Part shown: positions 1 to 6,934 of the stretch, in pieces
Layout: every line of letters starts with the position of its first letter
Numbering within the stretch: the stretch's first letter is position 1
From: Nocardia sp. CNY236
Lineage (GTDB): Bacteria > Actinomycetota > Actinomycetes > Mycobacteriales > Mycobacteriaceae
Direction of reading: 5' to 3'
DNA: 41,477 nt
Assembly: GCF_000482385.1 (NCBI RefSeq)
Contig: NZ_KI519395.1
Span: 1-41,477 of the forward strand
The notes under the pieces: model-generated
Told to the model about the DNA's origin: nothing
The model's database searches: none
What the model saw: the letters and a program-made list of their open reading frames with translations, nothing else
Translations under genes and position numbers: made by a program

Positions 1-1188
1 GGATTCCGGTTCTACGATGGCGATTTCGGTATCCATGACGGTATGTCCACAACCGACCAGCTCGATCGTTCCTTCCCCTTCGGCGGGCAGCACCTTCCGT
101 CGGCCGAGGGCGGACTCGTCGAAGCTCGCCACGGAAAACGCGACATCCGATGTCCCGGATGTGACCTTGAGCGTCGCTTCGGCCAGTCCATATCCTGGAG
201 TGACCGCAGTTGCCGGTAGCCCGTGCGGCTCGAACGCTTCTTGAAAACGCTCGAGTGTCGCTTTGCGCACTGGCTCCGCGCCGTTGCTCACCAGCCGCCA
301 GCTACTCAGGTCGAGTTCGGCACGCTGGCTCGGCGTCGTCTTCGATACGCACAGGTCGAAGGCGAAGTTCGGTGCACCGCTGTGTGTTCCGCGGTAAGTC
401 GAGACCGCGGACAACCAGCGGATCGGACTCTTCACGAACGTAGCCGGCGCCATCAGCACCGCCCTGGTGCCGGAGTAGATCGGCATGAGTACGCCACTGA
501 CCTGTCCGAAGTCGTGAAAATGTGGAAGCCAGGACACCAGGACGGTCTCGGTGTCGACGCCCCACCCGTACCCCAGCTCGTCGCACTGCCGCAGCATCAT
601 CTCGTGCTCCACGATCACCCCTTTCGGGGTCGATGTAGACCCGGAGGTGTACTGCAGATATGCGATTTCGGATTCCGAGGATTCCATCCCTTCGATCGGT
701 AGCACCGTTTCCGTTATGTCATCCGAAGCCATTCTGGGTAACGATTTGACATACCACTTGTCATCGAGCTTCTCCATCTCGGAGACAACATGTTCAGTAC
801 TCAGTACCATGCTCGCCGAGCAATCTCGGGCGACTATGTCGACATGCTCGATACGATTTCGATGCGGAGGGAAAAGCGGGACGGCGACCGCGCCTGCGTA
901 TAGGCAGCCATAAAACGAAACGATGTAGTCGAGGCCCGGCGGATGGAGCAATAGTACACGGTCTCCTTTCGAGATCGTGCCCTTCAGATTGTGTGCAATC
1001 GCTTGCGCACGCTGATCCAGTTCGCCATATGTGAGCAAATCGCCCTCATTTCCCTCTTCGTCGAGGAAAATGAATGCTGTGTCCGAATCATGGCTCTCGA
1101 CCTGCGATTTCAGCAGGTCGATCCAGCTATGAAAGGCGATACACCCATTCGACGGTGAATTCTCCATGAGTACCTCGACATATCGCAT
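1..1188 (-). CDS. Fatty-acyl-AMP ligase (FAAL), 3' end outside window
   Basis: An adenylate-forming enzyme that activates a fatty acid as acyl-AMP, normally for transfer to an acyl carrier protein of a polyketide or nonribosomal peptide assembly line. About 396 codons are present, read right to left and still open at base 1; full FAALs have about 580 residues. The P-loop YTSGSTSTPKGV lies at bases 613-648. It is followed by the FAAL-typical LPHFHDFGQVSGVLMPIYSG block, then NGAEPVR, and PGYGLAEATLKVT near the window edge. The start may be ATG 1188 (MRYVEV) or ATG 1167 (MENSPS); GAGG at 1173-1176 favours the second slightly. Codon choice is clearly more AT-rich than in the rest of the window (many AAT, GAT, CAT, TTT), suggesting transfer. 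Partner megasynthase genes would lie left of the window. Family assignment is firm; substrate unknown. Confidence 0.9.
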   Translation of the reverse strand, partial: MRYVEVLMENSPSNGCIAFHSWIDLLKSQVESHDSDTAFIFLDEEGNEGDLLTYGELDQRAQAIAHNLKGTISKGDRVLLLHPPGLDYIVSFYGCLYAGAVAVPLFPPHRNRIEHVDIVARDCSASMVLSTEHVVSEMEKLDDKWYVKSLPRMASDDITETVLPIEGMESSESEIAYLQYTSGSTSTPKGVIVEHEMMLRQCDELGYGWGVDTETVLVSWLPHFHDFGQVSGVLMPIYSGTRAVLMAPATFVKSPIRWLSAVSTYRGTHSGAPNFAFDLCVSKTTPSQRAELDLSSWRLVSNGAEPVRKATLERFQEAFEPHGLPATAVTPGYGLAEATLKVTSGTSDVAFSVASFDESALGRRKVLPAEGEGTIELVGCGHTVMDTEIAIVEPES

Positions 1189-1273
1189 CGTCTCCGCGCA
1201 CGGGAGTCGAAAGCCGCGAAATAGCATCTTGTTCGAGGGTGCTTTTTCCCGGTTGCACGGCGCGCTCGAACGG

Positions 1274-1363
1274 TTAGCCGTCCCAGATCCGGGTGTACTG
1301 GTCAAGCACCCGGGCGGCTTTGAGAGCTAAATACCGATCGCGGGGAAAGATCCACTTGTCCGT
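1274..1363 (-). pseudogene. IS630-type transposase fragment
   Basis: The last 29 codons of a minus-strand reading frame, containing KWIFPRDRYLALKAARVLD and ending YTRIWDG then TAA. The pattern W-F-P-R-D followed by LKAARVLDLYAR.W.G is one I recognise from actinobacterial IS630-family transposases just before the catalytic core. The catalytic part is absent. The fragment lies 86 bases upstream of the acyl-AMP ligase start, so it borders or supplies that gene's upstream region. Assignment rests on one short motif. The stretch 1364-1531 between this fragment and the IS5-like piece shows nothing recognisable. Confidence 0.5.
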
Positions 1364-1531
1364 AACCCCCTGTAACAGGGAAACACCCCCAAGAACGTAG
1401 CCGAGATCGCAAATTCCGTCAAGTGACGGCCGTGAATGCCGGGTTTTCACCGGGGAAAGGTATGTAATCAATGGCATCGAGCTCGGACTCGTCGAGTGGG
1501 GGTGTTGTACATCGAGAAGCTCGAGAGCAGA

Positions 1532-1738
1532 GGTTGTACGAGTGTCGATGCGGACCACGGAAAATATGCGGCCGATCACACGGATCTCCATGTCGATGTC
1601 GATGGAGCGGCGTTTGGATCGTATCCAGCCGTTCAGCCACGCCACGGTTCGTTCGACGACCCATCGGCGTCGGCCGAGGTAATCGTTGCGCTCGATGCCT
1701 TCGCCGGTGATGCGGGCGGTGATGTCGCGTTTGCGACG
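1532..1738 (-). pseudogene. IS5-family transposase C-terminal fragment
   Basis: The frame contains RRKRDITARITGEGIER followed by NDYLGRRRWVVERTVAWLNGW. This is the IS5-family C-terminal signature (G-I-E ... LGRRRWVVERT-AWL) carrying the last catalytic Glu of the DDE triad. The residues after it (IRSKRRSIDIDMEIR) have drifted from the usual Arg/Tyr-rich continuation. The N-terminal two thirds, with both catalytic Asp residues, are missing, so this is a dead relic. It shares one open frame with the IS630-like piece, suggesting nested or successive insertions. No terminal inverted repeats were found. Confidence 0.7.
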
Positions 1739-1833
1739 GACGACCACCACTGTGGCAAAGGGTGTTACGAGTTGTCTCGGCCGGCTTCGTCGAATGCCTA
1801 CCGTCACCTGGCGTCGAGGATGGTGATATCAAC

Positions 1834-2376
1834 GTGGCTGTGACTGTTCACCCTGTCGTATCGTTGCCCGGCACCCCTGCAACTGCCCTTGCCACCTCGA
1901 TCCCGGTCGCGGTCGTGGACGCGATCGCGGGTATCGACCATCATGCGTTCGATATCGATCCCGACGCGTCGGACACCGCGGCGTTCAGCGACCGGTATGG
2001 ATGGCCCGGTGACCGCTGCGCCAATACGATCGTGGTCGCCGGCAAGCGTGGCGATGCGGTGACCTACGCCGCATGCGTGGTGCTTGCCAGCTGCCGGCTG
2101 GATGTCAATCGGGCGGTGAAGAAGACTCTCGATGTGCGCAAAGCGTCTTTCGCCGCTGCCGGTGAGGCAACCTCGCGCACAGGTATGGAGTTCGGCGCTG
2201 TCACCCCATTCGGTCTCCCAGCCGACTGGCCGATACTGGTCGACCATCGGGTCGTCGCAACGGAGGTGGTCGTCGTCGGCGCGGGTGCCCGCGCAGCGAA
2301 ACTCGTTGTCGCGGGATCGGCGATAGCGACGCTACCGACCGCCCGCGTCATCACCGATCTGGGCCTCCCCCGCTGA
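1834..2376 (+). CDS. YbaK/EbsC-type aminoacyl-tRNA deacylase
   Basis: About 180 residues resembling the YbaK/prolyl-tRNA-editing superfamily, which hydrolyses mischarged aminoacyl-tRNAs in trans. Recognisable features are DTAAFSDRYG near residue 55, then CANTIVVAGKRG, VNRAVKKTLDVRKASF, GMEFGAVTPFGLPADW and a C-terminal VVVVGAGARAAKLVVAG segment. These match the order in actinobacterial YbaK/EbsC proteins, including the Lys-bearing strand and the G-x-x-PFGLP loop. The frame is open upstream to 1762, but that part overlaps transposase relics; GTG 1834 or GTG 1840 after GAGGA at 1816-1820 fits better. It converges on an aspartyl-tRNA synthetase gene, an interesting pairing given its likely role. 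Which tRNA it edits cannot be read from sequence. Confidence 0.75.
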   Translation: MAVTVHPVVSLPGTPATALATSIPVAVVDAIAGIDHHAFDIDPDASDTAAFSDRYGWPGDRCANTIVVAGKRGDAVTYAACVVLASCRLDVNRAVKKTLDVRKASFAAAGEATSRTGMEFGAVTPFGLPADWPILVDHRVVATEVVVVGAGARAAKLVVAGSAIATLPTARVITDLGLPR

Positions 2377-2778
2377 GTCCACAGCCATCCATCGAAATCG
2401 ACTGGCGCCGAGTTCCAGAGGCGACTGGGGTCCCCCTGCTGGGTGATCCGTTCGGGTAGTCGATGCCGCGAGCCGGTGCCCGCGAGTCTCTGCGCAGGCC
2501 CGCGGTTTGGGTGACTATTCGAAACGCACAGGTATCCGGCGTGTGGTCAGCGGGTCATACAACTGGTGAGATACGGTGCAACTACTTTCGAAACCACTGC
2601 CGTGGACGAGTTCTCGCCCAACCGGGTAACCATTCCCGTGGCCCGGAATCCGGGTCGTCGACGTCCTGGCCAGCCGGTGAACGGCGTCGAGTGCCGCGGT
2701 GCTGGTCACCGGTAGTAGGTGGCCTCGGTGACCTGCGTACCCACGGGCGCCTACCGCTGTGTTCGGGGGTGCGGCCGG
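2377..2778. other. Gene-free stretch between convergent genes
   Basis: About 400 bases between the stop of the YbaK-like gene and the stop of the AspRS gene. Short open frames exist on both strands, but none has a recognisable domain or a convincing ribosome site. I see no clear terminator hairpin and no transposon end. Confidence 0.5.
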
Positions 2779-4539
2779 CTACTGCGTCTTGGGGACGCGT
2801 ACGTCGATGTGCAGCTCGCGTAGTCGCTGGGGTCCGATCTCCGTCGGCGCGCCCATCAGCAGGTCTTGCGCATTCTGGTTCAGCGGGAACGCGATGGTTT
2901 CGCGGAGGTTGCGCTCATCGGCGAGCAGCATGATGATGCGATCCACCCCTGGCGCGATTCCGGCGTGTGGCGGCGCGCCGTACTGCAGGGCGCGGATCAT
3001 GCCACCGAAGTCGGCATCGACGTGCGTCTTGTCGTAGCCGGCGATCGCGAATGCCTCGTACATGATCGCCGGGTCGTGGTTACGGACTGCTCCGCTGGAT
3101 AATTCGATGCCGTTGCAGACGATGTCGTACTGCCACGCCAAGATGTCCAGAGGTTCGCAGTTGCGCAGAGCGTCCAGCCCTCCTTGGGGCATGGAGAAGG
3201 GGTTGTGGGAGAACTGGATCGACCCGTCGTCGGCCTTCTCGTACATCGGGAAGTCGACCACCCAGCAGAACCGATACGCATCCTCTTCGAAGATGCCCGC
3301 TCGGCGGGCCGCTTCGACGCGAACGTCGCTCATGACCCGTGCCACGTCGGCCTCGTGGCCGGCGCCGAAGAATACTGCGGTCCCCGGTCTACCGTCCACT
3401 GCCGCAATCAGTTTGTCGGTGACGGTCTCGGTGAGGAACTTCGCGATCGGACCGGACAACGCATGGTCGTCACCGATCTTCACCCACGCCAGACCTGCTG
3501 CACCTTGCTCGACGGCGAACTCGGCGAGCTTGTCGTAGAACGAGCGTGGCTTGTCGGCGACATCGTGCACCGCCACAACGCGGACGTGCTCGTTCGCGAA
3601 GGCCTTGAAATCGCTGTCGCGGAACAGTTCCGACACATCCACCAGTTCCAGCGGAGAGCGCAAGTCGGGTTTGTCGGTTCCGAATCGGCGCATCGCGTCG
3701 CGGTAGGCGATGCGTGGGAACGGGGCGACGGTTCCCCGGTCGGGCGCGAACTCGGTGAACAACTCGACGAACACCTCCTCCACGACTCCGAACACGTCCT
3801 CCTGTTCGACGAAGCTCATCTCGATGTCGAGTTGGTAGAACTCCCCGGGGGAGCGGTCGGCGCGGGAGTCCTCGTCGCGGAAGCAGGGCGCGATCTGGAA
3901 GTAGCGATCGAACCCGCTGATCATCAGCAGCTGTTTGAATTGCTGTGGCGCCTGCGGTAGTGCGTAGAATTTGCCGGTGTGGTTGCGGGAGGGCACCAGG
4001 AAGTCTCGTGCTCCTTCGGGGCTGGTCGCGGACAGGATAGGGGTCTGCATGTCGAAGAACCCGCGGGCGGTCATCTTCTGCCGGATCGAGGTGATGACCG
4101 CCGAGCGGAGCAGGATGTTGTGACGCATCCTTTGGCGTCGCAGGTCGAGGAACCGGTAGCGCAGCCGGGCCTCCTCGTTGACCTTTTCCTCGGGAAAGAT
4201 GTGGAACGGTAGCGGCGCGCAGGTGCCGAGCACATCCAGTGTCGTTACCTCGACCTCGATCTCGCCGGAGGCGATCTCGGGGTTGACGTTCTCCGGGGCG
4301 CGACAAAGCACCTTTCCGTCGACTCGGATCACCGATTCCTTCGGCAGGTGGCTCAGCTGTGCGAACACCTGCGACTCTGGTCGGGCGACCAGTTGGACGA
4401 TGCCGTAGTTGTCACGCAGGTCGATGAACAGCACGCCGCCGAGGTCTCGCCGATTGTGCAGCCATCCGGACAGCCGCACATCGTGGTCGACATCCGACGA
4501 TCCCAGCTCGGCGCACGTGTGGGAGCGGTATGGGTGCAT
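2779..4539 (-). CDS. aspS: Aspartyl-tRNA synthetase, Rhizobiales-like type
   Basis: A complete class II synthetase of 586 residues that charges tRNA with aspartate. The N-terminal anticodon-binding OB fold contains GWLHNRRDLGGVLFIDLRD (about residues 25-43). Motif 2 is FRDEDSRADRSPGEFYQLD, and motif 3 is GVDRIIMLL followed by AQDLLMGAP. The opening MHPYRSHTCAEL, the GEFYQLDIEMSF form of motif 2 and the SHNPFSMPQGGLDAL block match Rhizobiales-type AspRS as I remember it, rather than the usual mycobacterial/nocardial protein. I chose ATG 4539 because MHPYRSHTC aligns with that family; an upstream TTG at 4578 is possible. A resident housekeeping aspS is expected elsewhere in the genome, so this is probably a second copy. 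It lies among mobile-element relics, consistent with acquisition. No T-box-like leader was recognised. Confidence 0.93.
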   Translation of the reverse strand: MHPYRSHTCAELGSSDVDHDVRLSGWLHNRRDLGGVLFIDLRDNYGIVQLVARPESQVFAQLSHLPKESVIRVDGKVLCRAPENVNPEIASGEIEVEVTTLDVLGTCAPLPFHIFPEEKVNEEARLRYRFLDLRRQRMRHNILLRSAVITSIRQKMTARGFFDMQTPILSATSPEGARDFLVPSRNHTGKFYALPQAPQQFKQLLMISGFDRYFQIAPCFRDEDSRADRSPGEFYQLDIEMSFVEQEDVFGVVEEVFVELFTEFAPDRGTVAPFPRIAYRDAMRRFGTDKPDLRSPLELVDVSELFRDSDFKAFANEHVRVVAVHDVADKPRSFYDKLAEFAVEQGAAGLAWVKIGDDHALSGPIAKFLTETVTDKLIAAVDGRPGTAVFFGAGHEADVARVMSDVRVEAARRAGIFEEDAYRFCWVVDFPMYEKADDGSIQFSHNPFSMPQGGLDALRNCEPLDILAWQYDIVCNGIELSSGAVRNHDPAIMYEAFAIAGYDKTHVDADFGGMIRALQYGAPPHAGIAPGVDRIIMLLADERNLRETIAFPLNQNAQDLLMGAPTEIGPQRLRELHIDVRVPKTQ

Positions 4540-4712
4540 CATCCATCCGTGAGTTGGGGAGACAAGGCGGTTACGCAATGTGTTGGGTCGGGTCGAACGC
4601 TATGTCGCCGGCCGATGCGCTTTGGCGCAGCACCCAGCAGCGTATCGCGAACCACGACAAGCAGAGGGCATAGAAGAAAAACACTCGAACTCGGCCAGCT
4701 GCGACGCGGGCA

Positions 4713-5213
4713 TCAGCGTGCTCGATCTTCGTAGTATTCTCGTTGGGCCGGAAAGTAGTCGCCGAACGCCGGGAGCGGCACGCCAGAGATCGACGCCACC
4801 AACTGATCGAGGTAGTACTCCCAGCCTGGGCCGATCTCACCGATCGTCGTCAGGTCGACGCGACACATGACGAAGCGGAGCTCGGTCCGTTCCCCTGCAC
4901 TGGTCAGATCGATTGAGATGTCCCAGGGTTCGTTCTCGTCGGTAATCAGCACCCTGAGCCTTTGCGGGGCATCGCACTCGGTGATCTCGACGTCGGACCA
5001 GGGTGAGGATTCCTCGAAGCCGAGTTGGAGTTTCACTGTTTCGCCGAGGGCGCCTGTGCCCTCCCATCGGCCGATCCAGCGGGCTGTGCGTTGGGGTTCG
5101 GTGATGCTGACCCACGCGTCCTCGATCGACCCCGGCAGAGTGCGGGTGACGACGAGGTCGTGCCCGTCGGCGGATGGTACGAGTCGGCCGGTCGGCGTAG
5201 GGGTGGTGGTCAT
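4713..5213 (-). CDS. SRPBCC (AHSA1-like) domain protein
   Basis: A 166-residue protein of the START/SRPBCC hydrophobic-pocket fold, AHSA1 (Hsp90-ATPase activator-like) branch. It shows LVVTRTLPGSIEDAWVSITEP (residues about 20-40), then ARWIGRWEGTG, a central DVEITECDAPQRLRV segment, and a C-terminal GWEYYLDQLVASI helix that closes the pocket. The start ATG at 5213 follows AAGGAG with a 6-base spacer. It overlaps the stop of the upstream ArsR gene by four bases (ATGA), so the two are translationally coupled. ArsR-SRPBCC pairs are common in actinobacteria, where the regulator controls its partner. Ligand unknown. Confidence 0.9.
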   Translation of the reverse strand: MTTTPTPTGRLVPSADGHDLVVTRTLPGSIEDAWVSITEPQRTARWIGRWEGTGALGETVKLQLGFEESSPWSDVEITECDAPQRLRVLITDENEPWDISIDLTSAGERTELRFVMCRVDLTTIGEIGPGWEYYLDQLVASISGVPLPAFGDYFPAQREYYEDRAR

Positions 5214-5572
5214 GCTGGCTTCTCCTTGATATCGGATGTCGATTCGGCTCGCGTGGTGCGTCGTTCGCGTCTGGTTCTGGCGACCTCTGTTGCCAGGGCG
5301 TCGAGCCGGCCCGCCATGGCGGGCCGGAGCAACCGATCGAGGTAGGCGGCGACTTCGGTCAGTGGTTCGGTGCGTAGGGCATAGATGCGTTGTCGCCCGG
5401 CGGCAGTCACCTCGACCACGCCGCATTCGGTGAGGATCCGCAGGTGCTTGCTCACAGCAGGGCGGCTGATCGCGAAGTACTCGGCGATCGCGCCAGCGGT
5501 CAGGGGTGCAGTGTGCAGGAGGTCCAGTATTTCCCGGCGTACCGGATCGGCAATGGCTCGGGCTCCCTGCAT
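5210..5572 (-). CDS. ArsR-family transcriptional regulator
   Basis: A 120-residue winged-helix protein: IADPVRREILDLL at the N-terminus, then TAGAIAEYFAISRPAVSKHLRIL as the recognition helix-turn-helix, followed by the wing GVVEVTAAGRQRIYAL. No CxC metal-binding pair is seen in the DNA-binding helix, so a metal sensor is unlikely. ATG 5572 is preferred because a -10 box TACGCT ends 6 bases before it and TTGAAA lies 17 bases further upstream, giving a leaderless transcript; ATG 5599 (MYPIGY) is in frame but lies inside that promoter. It is the first gene of an operon with the SRPBCC gene and probably represses it. Confidence 0.88.
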   Translation of the reverse strand: MQGARAIADPVRREILDLLHTAPLTAGAIAEYFAISRPAVSKHLRILTECGVVEVTAAGRQRIYALRTEPLTEVAAYLDRLLRPAMAGRLDALATEVARTRRERRTTRAESTSDIKEKPA

Positions 5573-5578
5573 GGCAAA

Positions 5579-5607
5579 AGCGTAACCAATCGGATACATA
5601 TTTTCAA
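5579..5607 (-). promoter_or_regulatory. Predicted leaderless promoter of the ArsR gene
   Basis: On the minus strand TTGAAA (5607-5602), a 17-base spacer and TACGCT (5584-5579), followed six bases later by ATG 5572. Spacing is ideal for transcription starting at or next to the start codon. Confidence 0.55.
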
Positions 5608-5732
5608 TGGCGGCACCGGTGATATGTCTTTCCGGAGCATGTCGGCGCCGGCTGTCGAATACCGTCGCCGGTGAACCGGTCGACCCCGTCGTGCAGCGGT
5701 CCCGATGCGCCGACCATCGGTCCAACGCCACG

Positions 5733-5870
5733 ATGGGGTGGCCAAACGACCGAATGCACGCCCTCGCGATATCGCGACCGAGGTCCTCGCCGAACTCACC
5801 TCCGCGACCTGGCCTTCTCCACGGAAGTCGCTGGACCCGGATTCATCGACGTGACGATCCGTAATGACCG
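5733..5870 (+). pseudogene. Arginyl-tRNA synthetase N-terminal relic
   Basis: Three consecutive pieces in different frames resemble the N-terminal domain of ArgRS. They are WPNDRMHA (like RPNDRRHGDYA), then RPRDIATEVLAEL (like NPRDIATELA), then FSTEVAGPGFIDVTIRND (like the VAGPGFINVTI motif before the catalytic domain). Their order matches the family, with at least two frame changes and a missing stretch between the first two. The rest of the synthetase, including HIGH, is absent; the match stops where IS200/IS605-like sequence begins near 5885. This is a non-functional remnant, and the housekeeping argS must lie elsewhere. The identity is inferred from short motifs. Confidence 0.55.
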
Positions 5871-6351
5871 AGGAACGTAGCGCGCAAGCCCGGTCCTTCA
5901 GGGCCGGGTTGGCGCGTCAACTTCCCTTTCTCGGGGCCACCAGGCCGTCTCTGGTCTTCGATGTATTGCTTCACAACACTGAGCGGGGCACCACCGCAGG
6001 AGGCTGCGAAGTAGCTGGGGCTCCACAGGTGTCCGTTCATGCTGTGCTGGTTGATCCAGTAGCGGAAATCATTGCGCGCTTGCGGGCGGAGACGCCCTTG
6101 AGACTGTTCACCAGTTTCGAGATTGCAACCTTGGGAGGGTATTCGATCAGGAGGTGGACGTGGTCGTGTTCGCCGTTGAACTCCACCAGCGCGGCATCGA
6201 AGTCCAGGCATACGTTGCGCATCACATCTTCACAGAGCTCGAGCAGTTCATCGGTGAGTACGCCGCGCCGGTACTTTGTTACGAAGACCAAATGAACATG
6301 AAGTATGGAAACTACGCTGCGGCCGCGTCGAAACTCAGGCTCCTGTGTCAT
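5843..6351 (-). pseudogene. tnpA: IS200/IS605 TnpA (HUH/Y1 transposase), frameshifted
   Basis: A single-strand transposase of the Y1 HUH class. The N-terminal frame from ATG 6351 gives HVHLVFVTKYRRGVLTDELL, then the HUH motif in EHDHVHLLIEYPP and NSLKGVSARK. The frame then changes between about 6073 and 6085. The C-terminal frame continues NDFRYWINQHSMNGHLWSP, SYFAASCGGAPLSVV and KQYIEDQRRP, with the catalytic Tyr in KQYIEDQ. All key residues exist but in two frames, so a single indel has inactivated it. The second frame reads through the element end to 5843. It is divergent from tnpB, the IS605 layout. Confidence 0.85.
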
Positions 6352-6887
6352 AGACCACTGATATTTTCGGAACGTGCAGCTGCGATACAACTACCGTGTC
6401 TATCCGACGCCGAGTCAGCGCGGCGCGCTGGCCCAGGCGTTCGGGTGTGCGCGGGTGGTGTTCAACGACTGCATCCGGCTTCGGCGGACGTCCCACGCGG
6501 CCGGGGTGAAGATCAGCGATACCGACGTGCAGAAGCGTGTGGTCACCGTCGCGAAGGCCACACCGGAGCGGGCCTGGCTGTCGGAGGTGTCGTCGGTGGT
6601 GCTGGTGCAGGCGTGTCAGGACGCGAGGGTGGCGTATCGCAACTTCTTCGACTCCCTGTCAGGCAAGCGCAAGGGCCGCGAACTGGGAGCTCCCAGATTC
6701 CGGTCACGCAAAAACAACCGGCAGGCGATCCGGCTCACCCGCAACGGATTCAGCCTGCGCCCGAACGGGGCACTGTATGCCGCGAAGATCGGCGAGCTCA
6801 AAGTCGCATGGTCACGGGAGCTTCCCTCGCAGCCGTCGAGCGTTTCGATCATCAAGGATGCCGCCGGCCGCTACTTCGCCTCGTTCT
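5885..6887. mobile_element. IS605-type element remnant (right end missing)
   Basis: Divergent tnpA and tnpB flanked on the tnpA side by an end hairpin at 5889-5908. The tnpB side ends abruptly inside the gene near 6887, where alcohol dehydrogenase sequence begins on the other strand. The right end, which would carry the guide RNA region in this family, is missing, so the element cannot move by itself or make a TnpB-guide complex. Confidence 0.75.
5889..5908. repeat. Subterminal hairpin of the IS605-type element
   Basis: CCCGGTCC, loop TTCA, then GGGCCGGG: an 8-bp stem with one G-T pair. Such imperfect hairpins near the ends are recognised by TnpA in IS200/IS605 elements. It marks the left boundary of the remnant. 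Confidence 0.6.
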
Positions 6888-6934
6888 GCCCGAAATCTTT
6901 GCGCAGCTCGTCGTCCCAGCTCGCAGTGGAGTAG
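6374..6934 (+). pseudogene. tnpB: TnpB (OrfB), truncated before its nuclease core
   Basis: From GTG 6374 the frame gives the standard TnpB N-terminus: LRYNYRVYPTPSQRGALAQAFG, ARVVFNDCIRLRR, VQACQDARVAYRNFFDSLSGKRKG and APRFRSRKNNRQAIRL, then SSVSIIKDAAGRYFASF. After residue 171 (base 6886) the match ends, and 15 unrelated residues follow to the stop. Full TnpB proteins have about 400 residues; the RuvC-like catalytic acids and the zinc finger lie downstream of this point and are absent. It starts 22 bases from the tnpA start on the opposite strand. It cannot act as an RNA-guided nuclease. Confidence 0.9.

Noticed and set aside
4540..4712. T-box riboswitch before the AspRS gene
   Set aside because: I looked for the conserved T-box sequence and a terminator/antiterminator pair and found neither.
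6374..6934. TnpB as an active RNA-guided nuclease with a guide RNA
   Set aside because: The nuclease core, zinc finger and right end are deleted, so neither enzyme activity nor a guide RNA is possible.
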